Shown: positions 1-5,223 of the stretch, in pieces
Layout: every line of letters starts with the position of its first letter
How positions within the stretch are numbered: the stretch's first letter is position 1
Origin: Bacillota bacterium
Lineage (GTDB): Bacteria; Bacillota; DTU025
Assembly: GCA_003456765.1 (NCBI GenBank)
Contig: DMOT01000332.1
Span: 1-5,223 of the forward strand
Direction of reading: 5' to 3'
Length of the DNA: 5,223 bases
The notes under the pieces: model-generated
Databases searched by the model: none
Told to the model about the DNA's origin: nothing
What the model saw: only the letters and a program-made list of their open reading frames with translations
Program-made: the position numbers and the translations under genes

Positions 1-1
1 T

Positions 2-1195
2 ACCCCGCCCCCGGCAGCCCCTCGGCAGCCGGAAGCAAATTCCAAACAGGGTGGGGACGGGATCATCTCTCCCCAGCTTGCTCTGCCCGCCTTCGTAAGG
101 CCAGGCGGTATGCTTGTCATAGAACTGGCTGTGCAGGATGAAGACATGCTGACGGCAGCCGGCGGCTTGGAGTTCAGAGTAGAGCTAGTCCCGAAGTGCG
201 GTTTGTCGAAATCTTCAGCTATCTCCTTGAATGAGCCCAAAGTCACGGCCCGGCCTGACAACCGGTTCTGCATAGAAACGACTATCCCCGGCGAGACCCC
301 GGTCAACCTGTATGACCTCGTAGTATCCGCATGGGCCGGGTCGACGCCGCTATTCCTTGACAGGCAGCCCAACGCAGTAAGCGTAACGAATGTCGACCCC
401 GACGACTCCGTCATCGCGATCGTCTCCGACATCCATCTAAACAACCCGAAGTCGTCGGGCAGCGATCCCGATGCTCCGCGAAACACGCTGCTTTTGCAGG
501 CGATCGCGGAGTTGAACGTTATCAAGCCGGACTTCGTTGTCCTTCTTGGAGACCTCGTGGAAAGCAATGCCGACACCTACCACCGCGACTTCGATGACAT
601 GTGGAACATTCTCGACCAATATGCCAGATTTCCGGTATTTGCGGTAATGGGAAACCATGACGGCCAGAGGGTTGGAGGAGTAGACGGCTTTGATTACTGG
701 CAGCGGCATTTCGGCCCGCTTTACCATTCATTCGACTGGGGCAGCTGGCACTTCGCATTCGTCAACACCTATGACCATCCCGCCCACCCGTCAGACAATG
801 GAGTGATAGGCGAAGACCAGCTGGCGTGGCTCGATTCCGACCTGCATTTCGCATCCTCCGCAGGGAAGAGGATTGCAGTCATGCTTCACCACAACCCCTT
901 CGACGTTCGATGGATCTTCATGGATGACGGCCGCGAAGAGCTGGCCAGAGTGATTCAGAAGCACGGGGCAAGGTATATCTTCGCAGGACACAGGCATTCT
1001 GACCAGCTTGAACAGAATGAACTTGCGAAGATAGTAACCACGCGTACAGCGCAGGCCGCGCCTATGGACATGGTGGGCTATCGCGTTATCGAGATTGAAG
1101 ACGGCTACATTGTATCCGTCCACCACACGATGCCTAAGTCGTCAAAGCCCCTTGGCGCCATAGGCCTTGATGTGGACATGAAAAGCCAGGACTGA
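2..1195 (+). CDS. Metallophosphoesterase (calcineurin-like), 5' end cut by the window edge
   Basis: This is a metal-dependent phosphoesterase of the calcineurin/purple-acid-phosphatase superfamily; the substrate cannot be told from sequence. Numbering from the Met at 110, all five family blocks are present in order: SDIHL (D107, H109), GDLVE (D148), GNHD (N182, H183), LHHNPF (H260/H261) and GHRH (H294, H296), so the di-metal site looks intact. Residues 1-95 before the catalytic domain are beta-rich and look like an Ig-like or accessory domain. The frame has no stop from position 2 to the ATG at 110. Those 36 codons read as a Pro/Ala-rich linker (TPPPAAPRQP...) followed by LPAFVRPGGMLVIELAV, which continues naturally into the accessory domain. 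I therefore infer that the real start, perhaps with a signal or lipoprotein peptide, lies outside the window. A start at 110 would have only a weak AAGG (97-100) as ribosome binding site. The family call is firm; export and the true start are inference. Confidence 0.9.
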   Translation, partial: TPPPAAPRQPEANSKQGGDGIISPQLALPAFVRPGGMLVIELAVQDEDMLTAAGGLEFRVELVPKCGLSKSSAISLNEPKVTARPDNRFCIETTIPGETPVNLYDLVVSAWAGSTPLFLDRQPNAVSVTNVDPDDSVIAIVSDIHLNNPKSSGSDPDAPRNTLLLQAIAELNVIKPDFVVLLGDLVESNADTYHRDFDDMWNILDQYARFPVFAVMGNHDGQRVGGVDGFDYWQRHFGPLYHSFDWGSWHFAFVNTYDHPAHPSDNGVIGEDQLAWLDSDLHFASSAGKRIAVMLHHNPFDVRWIFMDDGREELARVIQKHGARYIFAGHRHSDQLEQNELAKIVTTRTAQAAPMDMVGYRVIEIEDGYIVSVHHTMPKSSKPLGAIGLDVDMKSQD

Positions 1196-1251
1196 ATCTG
1201 TATTTCACGGTTCACATCGCTGATTTCGCATAGCTCAATCTGCCTCAACCT

Positions 1252-1295
1252 GGCCTGGGCATGGATAGGTAGTTCGCCTGCCTCATGCCCGGGCC
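1252..1295 (+). repeat. Long GC-rich inverted repeat (hairpin) after the phosphoesterase gene
   Basis: GGCCTGGGCATG (1252-1263) can pair with CATGCCCGGGCC (1284-1295), giving twelve base pairs with one G-U wobble at T1256/G1291. The loop can form a small inner stem, AGGT (1267-1270) with GCCT (1276-1279). It may be the 3' hairpin of the upstream transcript or part of a structured leader for iorA. No T-tract follows, so it is not a standard intrinsic terminator. Confidence 0.45.
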
Positions 1296-1312
1296 CGGCA
1301 CCGGCTCCAATC

Positions 1313-1347
1313 GTCGCCGACCAATGCTGGCCTGCCTTGTCGGCGAC
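1313..1347 (+). repeat. Perfect 9-bp inverted repeat upstream of iorA
   Basis: GTCGCCGAC (1313-1321) and GTCGGCGAC (1339-1347) are exact reverse complements separated by 17 bases, centred about 118 bp before the iorA start. It could form an RNA stem or be a split operator for a dimeric regulator. No T-run follows, which argues against a terminator. Function is unproven. Confidence 0.4.
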
Positions 1348-1434
1348 CTCCGACCCGCCAGGCCGCCCATGAAGCCATATCATGGAGGAATTCAAGCAAC
1401 CCGTGTGGAAAACTCGTATGGTCCACGATAATAC

Positions 1435-1441
1435 GGGAGGG
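1435..1441 (+). promoter_or_regulatory. Ribosome binding site that sets the iorA start at TTG 1448
   Basis: GGGAGGG ends six bases before TTG 1448 and is the only strong Shine-Dalgarno sequence near the gene's 5' end. The ATG at 1382 is preceded by a pyrimidine-rich stretch with no such motif, and the ATG at 1418 has only a weak GGAAA. The TTG start gives an N-terminus reading MKSLMTGNEAIARG, as is usual for IorA. Confidence 0.8.
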
Positions 1442-1447
1442 ATACGC

Positions 1448-3205
1448 TTGAAAAGTCTGATGACTGGAAACGAAGCGATAGCCCGGGGAGCCTGGGAGGC
1501 CGGCGTCAGATTCGCCACTGCCTACCCCGGAACCCCTAGCACTGAAATCCTGGAGAATATCGCCGGATATGACGAAATCCACTCCCAGTGGTCGGTGAAT
1601 GAAAAGACTGCCCTTGAGACCGCGCTGGGCGGCTCCATCGCAGGCCTGAGAACCCTTTGCGCGATGAAACATGTTGGGTTGAATGTTGCGGCCGATCCCC
1701 TGTTTTCCTCCGCCTACATGGGAGTCAACGCAGGGCTTGTCATTATCACCGCCGACGATCCAGGTTGCCACAGCTCACAGAATGAACAGGACAACAGGAA
1801 CTACGCAAAAGCAGCCAAGCTGCCACTAATCGAGCCTTCCAACAGTCAGGAAGCGCTCGACTACATCAAGATCGCATTCGAGTTGAGCGAGGCTTACCGA
1901 ACTCCAGTGCTCTTCAGGATCACCACAAGATTGGCCCATGGGAAGTCCACCGTAGCCGTTGGCGAACGGGTGGAAGTCGAGCCGCGTGAGTACGTCCGGG
2001 ATGTGTCGAGATTCGTTCTAATGCCTGCTCAAGCCAGGGCCTGCCACATCGCCCTCGAAGACCGCCTGGCCAAGCTGGAGGATTACGCGTGCTCAACGCA
2101 GCTGAATCGAGTAGAGTGGGGCTCCCGGAAGCTGGGCATTATCTGCAGCGGAGTGGCTTACCATTACGCCCATGAGGTCTTCGGTGAGGAAGCTTCATAT
2201 CTTAAGCTGGGCATGAGCTACCCGTTCCCGAAACAACTGGTACGCGACTTTGCAGCAGAAGTTGATCGCCTGGTAGTCATCGAGGAACTGGATCCATTCA
2301 TCGAGGACGCTGTTCGCGCAATTGGGATCGAAGTGGAAGGCAAATCGCTGCTTCCCCGAGTCGGCGAACTCGATTCGTCCATAGTGGCTCGGGCTTTCGG
2401 AAAAGCCGATGATGAGACTCCGGTCCCGGAAAAAGTGACCGGCAGGCCTCCCATGTTCTGCGCCGGATGCCCTCACCGTGGCGTCTTCTATGAGCTTGGA
2501 AAGCTCCCGGTGGTGATTACCGGGGACATCGGGTGTTACACCCTTGGGTCGCTGCCGCCGTTCGCAGCATCGGATACCTGCATATGCATGGGTGCCAGCA
2601 TCTCGGCGGGTATCGGATTCCAGAAGGCCTTTGGCATCATGGACCCGGAGAACCCGAGAAGAGCGGTTGCCGTAATAGGGGATTCTACCTTCTACCACTC
2701 TGGCATGACCGGACTTCTCGATGCCGTCTACAACGGCGTGGGCCTCGTAACCGTCATCCTCGACAACCGCATTACGGCAATGACCGGGCATCAGGAGAAT
2801 CCCGGCTCGGGGTATGCCCTTTCAGGCCAGACCGCGCCAGAAGCTAAACCAGAGGAGATCGCCAAGGCGTTTGGAATCAAGCGGGTTGCCACTGTCGACC
2901 CATACGATCTCGCTCAGGTAAAGAAGACGCTTGAGGACTCGCTTGCAGACCCTCACCCGTCCGTCATTGTATCCCGGGCGCCCTGCGCCCTCTTGAAGCG
3001 TGCGGCAGTCAGGAAACCGCCTTACTACGTCGACCAAGATGCATGTCGAAAATGCAAGGTTTGCCTTAAGGTAGCCTGCCCGGCTCTTTATGTGGAGGAT
3101 GGCAAGGCGCGCATCGATGCTGCCGTCTGCGTAGGGTGTGGCATTTGCGCCCAAGTCTGCAGATTCGGCACAATTAAGCAGATAGAAAAGGGCGGTGAGA
3201 ACTGA
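1448..3205 (+). CDS. iorA: Indolepyruvate:ferredoxin oxidoreductase, alpha subunit
   Basis: This is the catalytic subunit of the thiamine-diphosphate enzyme that converts indolepyruvate (and related aryl pyruvates) plus CoA to aryl-acetyl-CoA and CO2 while reducing ferredoxin. It is a cytoplasmic enzyme of anaerobic aromatic amino-acid breakdown. From the TTG start it has 585 residues, near the usual family length. Motifs in order: MTGNEAIARG at 5-14; YPGTPSTE at 26-33; NEKTALE around 51-57, including the likely cofactor-activating Glu52; CAGCPHR at 338-344; GDIGCYTLG at 359-367; the TPP-binding block GDSTFYHSG (411-419) through LDN (438-440) and TAMTGHQ. The C-terminal two-cluster ferredoxin domain has Cys533, 536, 539 and 544 (CX2CX2CX4CP) and Cys561, 564, 567 and 571 (CX2CX2CX3C), so both 4Fe-4S sites are complete. 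The stop overlaps the iorB start (TGATG). Substrate preference among aryl pyruvates is not readable from sequence. Confidence 0.95.
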   Translation: MKSLMTGNEAIARGAWEAGVRFATAYPGTPSTEILENIAGYDEIHSQWSVNEKTALETALGGSIAGLRTLCAMKHVGLNVAADPLFSSAYMGVNAGLVIITADDPGCHSSQNEQDNRNYAKAAKLPLIEPSNSQEALDYIKIAFELSEAYRTPVLFRITTRLAHGKSTVAVGERVEVEPREYVRDVSRFVLMPAQARACHIALEDRLAKLEDYACSTQLNRVEWGSRKLGIICSGVAYHYAHEVFGEEASYLKLGMSYPFPKQLVRDFAAEVDRLVVIEELDPFIEDAVRAIGIEVEGKSLLPRVGELDSSIVARAFGKADDETPVPEKVTGRPPMFCAGCPHRGVFYELGKLPVVITGDIGCYTLGSLPPFAASDTCICMGASISAGIGFQKAFGIMDPENPRRAVAVIGDSTFYHSGMTGLLDAVYNGVGLVTVILDNRITAMTGHQENPGSGYALSGQTAPEAKPEEIAKAFGIKRVATVDPYDLAQVKKTLEDSLADPHPSVIVSRAPCALLKRAAVRKPPYYVDQDACRKCKVCLKVACPALYVEDGKARIDAAVCVGCGICAQVCRFGTIKQIEKGGEN

Positions 3206-3789
3206 TGGCCCGTACGACTAGCATCATGCTGGCAGGAGTAGGCGGACAAGGCACGATACTCGCAAGCAGAGTACTGGCGCAACTGCTTCTCAATGAAGGC
3301 CACGACGTCAAGATGTCGGAAGTCCACGGCATGGCTCAGCGTGGCGGAAGCGTCACCACCCATGTGCGCTATGGCAAAGACGTGGATGCACCGACCATCG
3401 CTCCGGGGCAGGCCGATTTCATGCTCGTTTTTGAGACCATGGAAGCGGCAAGGGTTGCACACTACCTCAAGCCGGGAGGAACGATCGTAGCGAACGAGAG
3501 AGAGATTTCGTCGCTTCCGATCTTGATAGCCAGGGAAGAGTATCCAGATGACATCCCTGAACGCCTCGAAAGGCGCGGAATCGATGTGCGTTGGGCCGAC
3601 GCATACTCCATCGCTGACAACCTGGGGAACATCCGCGTTGAGAACGTTGCGCTGCTTGGAGCCTTCTCCACCGTTCTGCCCTTTGCTGAGGACGCTTGGA
3701 AAAAGGCTCTGACTCAAGTCATTCCAGAGCGGCATCTTAAGATCAACACTGCTGCATTCGACAAAGGGCGTCAGCTGGGGAAGAAATGA
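3205..3789 (+). CDS. iorB: Indolepyruvate:ferredoxin oxidoreductase, beta subunit
   Basis: This is the gamma-type (IorB) subunit of the pyruvate/ketoisovalerate:ferredoxin oxidoreductase family; it pairs with IorA to form the working enzyme. The 194-residue length is normal for IorB. It opens with the nucleotide-like loop GVGGQG (11-16) and carries the family signature SEVHGMAQRGGSV (38-50), followed by APGQADFMLVFETMEA (66-81) and NVALLGAF (147-154). The ATG at 3205 overlaps the iorA TGA by one base, and GGCGGTGAG (3191-3199), inside the end of iorA, is a good ribosome binding site. This implies translational coupling and equal subunit supply. The 3' end overlaps the next gene by four bases. 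Nothing looks broken or missing. Confidence 0.94.
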   Translation: MARTTSIMLAGVGGQGTILASRVLAQLLLNEGHDVKMSEVHGMAQRGGSVTTHVRYGKDVDAPTIAPGQADFMLVFETMEAARVAHYLKPGGTIVANEREISSLPILIAREEYPDDIPERLERRGIDVRWADAYSIADNLGNIRVENVALLGAFSTVLPFAEDAWKKALTQVIPERHLKINTAAFDKGRQLGKK

Positions 3790-4103
3790 CGACGCCAATC
3801 GTTCTCACCGTAGCAATACTTGCGATTACAGGCGCAGCGTCGCTCCTCTTCGGGTATCTCATAGGCCGAAAACACAGGTTCGACCTGATTAATGGATACA
3901 CCGAAGAGAAGATGCTCGATGCCGCAAAGTTCGCAAGATGGATGCGAGTATGCTACAACACAATGGGATGCGTGCTGATTGGAGCATCCGCCCTGCTTGT
4001 CGCCACAAAGGCAGTTCTTGCAATTGTGATTGCATGTACCGTGATAGTAACAGTCGTGCTTGCAGTAATGACGATTGGTGCACGAAGATACTACCGAATA
4101 TGA
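3786..4103 (+). CDS. Small three-helix membrane protein, DUF3784-like
   Basis: This 105-residue protein is of unknown function. Helix 1 spans about residues 5-27 and ends in GRKHR. A polar loop follows, with FDLINGYTEEKMLDAAKFAR at about 32-51. Two more hydrophobic segments lie at about 58-73 and 76-97, before a basic tail (ARRYYRI). The short length, the GY turn after the first helix, and the charged stretch before the next helix resemble DUF3784 small membrane proteins; I recognise this by pattern only. The ATG overlaps the iorB stop as ATGA, with GGGGAAG (3777-3783) as a modest ribosome binding site, so it is very probably translated with iorAB. A terminator follows directly, making it the last gene of the unit. 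Whether it acts with the oxidoreductase, for example as a membrane anchor or transport helper, is speculation. Confidence 0.8.
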   Translation: MTTPIVLTVAILAITGAASLLFGYLIGRKHRFDLINGYTEEKMLDAAKFARWMRVCYNTMGCVLIGASALLVATKAVLAIVIACTVIVTVVLAVMTIGARRYYRI

Positions 4104-4118
4104 CATGTTGATGGGATG

Positions 4119-4164
4119 AAACCCCCGGGCTGATGCACACAGCATACCCGGGGGTGCTTTTCTT
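4119..4164 (+). terminator. Intrinsic terminator of the iorA-iorB-DUF3784 unit
   Basis: ACCCCCGGG (4121-4129) pairs perfectly with CCCGGGGGT (4147-4155), and an inner ATGC/GCAT stem (4133-4136 with 4142-4145) closes a five-base loop. GCTTTTCTTC follows, a T-rich tail on the plus strand. It begins 16 bases after the last gene's stop. Read from the minus strand the stem is followed only by TTTCATCCC, so it would be a weaker stop for the convergent genes. Confidence 0.85.
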
Positions 4165-4234
4165 CGCGTTCATATACCCAGCTCATGCTCGCATTGGGTT
4201 TCCCAGTAACAACAAGTTAGCAAGAGAGCAGGCC

Positions 4235-4957
4235 TCATTGCCCATTTCTTTCTTGCCAGGCGCCCGGCCTTGCCGCGGCTACCCAAGCAAGGCACAACAG
4301 CAGGCTGCCCATGGTCAGCAAGAGCAGCTTCTGCGAGCCAGGCCCAAACCACACAGGCGCTGTTGTCGGCAGCTGGCCAGGCCACGAAGTGCCGAAGAGA
4401 TAGAAATGCCGGGTTACTGACCCTCCGGTCAGCCGATCAAGCGCCCACCAGCCAAACCCCAGTCCAAACCCTCCCAACACACCGCCAACCACAGCTCCCA
4501 ATAATGTGGCCCCGATCAGGGCCAACATAGTGGGCACTACAGCCTTCACCAGCTCCCATCCGGTCAGCCTCCCGCCCGTCACTCTAACCGCCCATGCAAT
4601 AGTGGCCACAGTCGGCACCGACAGGGCGGCAATGATTACGATGAGTCGTCCAAAGACCGTCCTGCGTAACGATCCAGGCCAGGTTGCCGCAAGCTCCCCG
4701 CATCCATGCATCTGCTCCGGGGCCAGCGCAGTAGCTGCAAAGACCGGCGCCAACATGGGCAGATACACCTCTGCCATTCTCATACACATCCGCACTACTC
4801 GTGCCCTATCATCGCCTCCGAGCAAGTCTATAGGCCAGCCTGGAGTCGCCTCAGCCAACGCAATTGCCAGAGCAACAAGGCCCACCAGATGGATCCATGA
4901 GGGCATGAGTCTGGCGCCGTATCGAACCTCAGCGCAGATTCTGCTCAACCTCATCAC
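4235..4957 (-). CDS. Six-helix membrane protein, probable ABC-2-type transporter permease
   Basis: This hydrophobic 240-residue protein has predicted helices at about 20-37, 62-80, 104-124, 136-158, 160-173 (short, glycine-rich) and 210-228. After helix 2, the stretch EQMHGCGELAATWPGSLRRT (81-100) followed by VFGRL matches the pattern of ABC-2 export permeases, in which E-x-x-x-G-x-x-E-L-x-x-T-x-P precedes a basic residue cluster. With six helices this supports an ABC-2-like permease, but the cargo is unknown. The GTG at 4957 overlaps the preceding gene's stop by four bases (GTGA). AGGAGGTG (4973-4966 on the minus strand) lies eight bases upstream and favours GTG; the ATG at 4954 is the alternative and would remove one residue. 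No clear ATPase partner is visible in the window; one could lie further upstream on this strand. The C-terminus faces the ior unit. Confidence 0.75.
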   Translation of the reverse strand: MMRLSRICAEVRYGARLMPSWIHLVGLVALAIALAEATPGWPIDLLGGDDRARVVRMCMRMAEVYLPMLAPVFAATALAPEQMHGCGELAATWPGSLRRTVFGRLIVIIAALSVPTVATIAWAVRVTGGRLTGWELVKAVVPTMLALIGATLLGAVVGGVLGGFGLGFGWWALDRLTGGSVTRHFYLFGTSWPGQLPTTAPVWFGPGSQKLLLLTMGSLLLCLAWVAAARPGAWQERNGQ

Positions 4958-5223
4958 GAATGGCCCACCTCCTCCACAGCCAACGTAACAGCTGCCCTGA
5001 GGTCATCCATGGTCACAACGCCGTCCCGCCCGGCCTGCCCAGCCCTAAGCAAGGAGAAGACGCGTCTTACCGCCTCGAGCCCGCGATCCTGCCTCGCCTG
5101 TTCCAGGAGCAACGTGGCCTCCGCTTCCGTTGAGCGAGGGTGCACAAACCCCAGCTTGCGCTCTTGTTCCGCTTGCTGCAGCACACTATCGGCAATGCAA
5201 AGCTCGCCGCTATCCTCAAGGAA
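4954..5223 (-). CDS. C-terminal fragment of an unidentified protein, 5' part outside the window
   Basis: The frame is open from the window end to a TGA at 4956-4954, giving 89 visible residues. An internal GTG at 5184 could be read as a start, but the frame continues upstream without a stop (FLEDSGELCIADSVLQQ...), so I treat this as the tail of a longer protein. The visible part is soluble, charged and mostly helical, with no membrane segment or signal peptide. Its end, GVVTMDDLRAAVTLAVEEV, resembles the 'V-T-x-D-D-L-x-x-A' helix seen at the C-terminus of some AAA+ ATPase lid domains, a weak resemblance only. It overlaps the membrane-protein gene by four bases and contains that gene's strong ribosome binding site, so the two are co-translated and probably work together. 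An ATPase partner for the permease is possible but not shown. Confidence 0.65.
   Translation of the reverse strand, partial: FLEDSGELCIADSVLQQAEQERKLGFVHPRSTEAEATLLLEQARQDRGLEAVRRVFSLLRAGQAGRDGVVTMDDLRAAVTLAVEEVGHS

Larger units (their letters stand above)
1196..1447 (+). other. Non-coding region and probable iorA leader
   Basis: About 250 bp separate the phosphoesterase stop from the preferred iorA start. I see no convincing gene here; the 22 codons upstream of TTG 1448 in the iorA frame do not resemble any IorA N-terminus. The region contains two GC-rich inverted repeats (1252-1295 and 1313-1347), neither followed by a T-run. No good sigma-70 promoter stands out: the best hexamer, GATAAT at 1427-1432, has no partner and lies too close to the start. 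A promoter for the ior unit is expected here but cannot be placed from sequence alone. Confidence 0.55.

Noticed and set aside
1289..1298. 10-bp palindrome CCGGGCCCGG as an operator
   Set aside because: It is a short, pure G/C palindrome overlapping the arm of the longer hairpin at 1252-1295 and easily arises by chance in GC-rich DNA.
1427..1432. GATAAT as a -10 promoter element for iorA
   Set aside because: Transcription would begin near 1439, inside the GGGAGGG ribosome binding site, and the -35 position (TGTGGA) is a poor match.
1196..1447. Possible T-box or other known riboswitch controlling iorAB
   Set aside because: I found no T-box-like conserved core (AGGGTGGNACCGCG type) and no other riboswitch core I recognise. 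The hairpins present are not followed by a terminator T-run.
2195..2791. Minus-strand frame (198 codons) inside iorA
   Set aside because: It is antisense to the most conserved part of iorA (the TPP-binding block) and has no recognisable motif.
3088..3798. Long minus-strand frame (236 codons) opposite iorB
   Set aside because: It covers the end of iorA, all of iorB and the start of the next gene in antisense. Those plus-strand genes have firm family motifs, and the minus-strand translation shows no recognisable domain.
3771..4145. Minus-strand frame with a strikingly Cys/His-rich translation, like a zinc-binding or toxin-like protein
   Set aside because: It lies antisense to the small membrane protein gene. 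Ala codons read as GCA become TGC on the other strand, which produces the cysteines. It has no ribosome binding site and runs across the terminator hairpin.
4506..4988. Plus-strand frame (160 codons) rich in Thr/Ala/Pro
   Set aside because: It is the shadow of the minus-strand membrane protein, which has clear helices, a strong Shine-Dalgarno sequence and coupling to its neighbour. The plus frame has none of these.

Overview
This is a moderately GC-rich bacterial window. It holds a plus-strand block of four genes and, facing it, a minus-strand pair; a strong intrinsic terminator lies between them. The recognisable core is iorA-iorB, the two subunits of indolepyruvate:ferredoxin oxidoreductase, an oxygen-sensitive enzyme of anaerobic amino-acid metabolism. 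Strong purine-rich Shine-Dalgarno (SD) sequences, a TTG start and GTG starts fit an anaerobic, Clostridia-like Firmicute. That placement is inference; no marker gene is present.

Layout. Positions 2-1195 (+) encode a calcineurin-like metallophosphoesterase. Its frame is open back to the window edge, through a proline-rich linker and a beta-rich N-terminal region, so the gene is probably 5'-truncated here and the ATG at 110 is probably internal. Positions 1196-1447 are non-coding and contain two GC-rich inverted repeats. Positions 1448-3205 encode IorA, most likely starting at TTG 1448 behind GGGAGGG. IorB follows at 3205-3789 with a one-base TGATG overlap. A three-helix DUF3784-like membrane protein follows at 3786-4103 with a four-base ATGA overlap. 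A 9-bp perfect hairpin with a T-rich tail (4119-4164) ends the unit.

On the minus strand, a 3'-terminal fragment of an unidentified soluble protein (5223 down to 4954) overlaps a six-helix ABC-2-like membrane protein (4957 down to 4235). That pair runs convergently towards the ior unit.

Working together: IorA and IorB form one enzyme that decarboxylates aryl pyruvates to aryl-acetyl-CoA while reducing ferredoxin. The small membrane protein is coupled to it at translation, but its role is unknown. The phosphoesterase shares only direction with the ior unit and is separated from it by about 250 bp. I see no CRISPR array, insertion sequence, tRNA, rRNA or recognisable defence system. The least ordinary features are the small membrane protein locked into the iorAB operon, the structured iorA leader, and the unidentified minus-strand pair.
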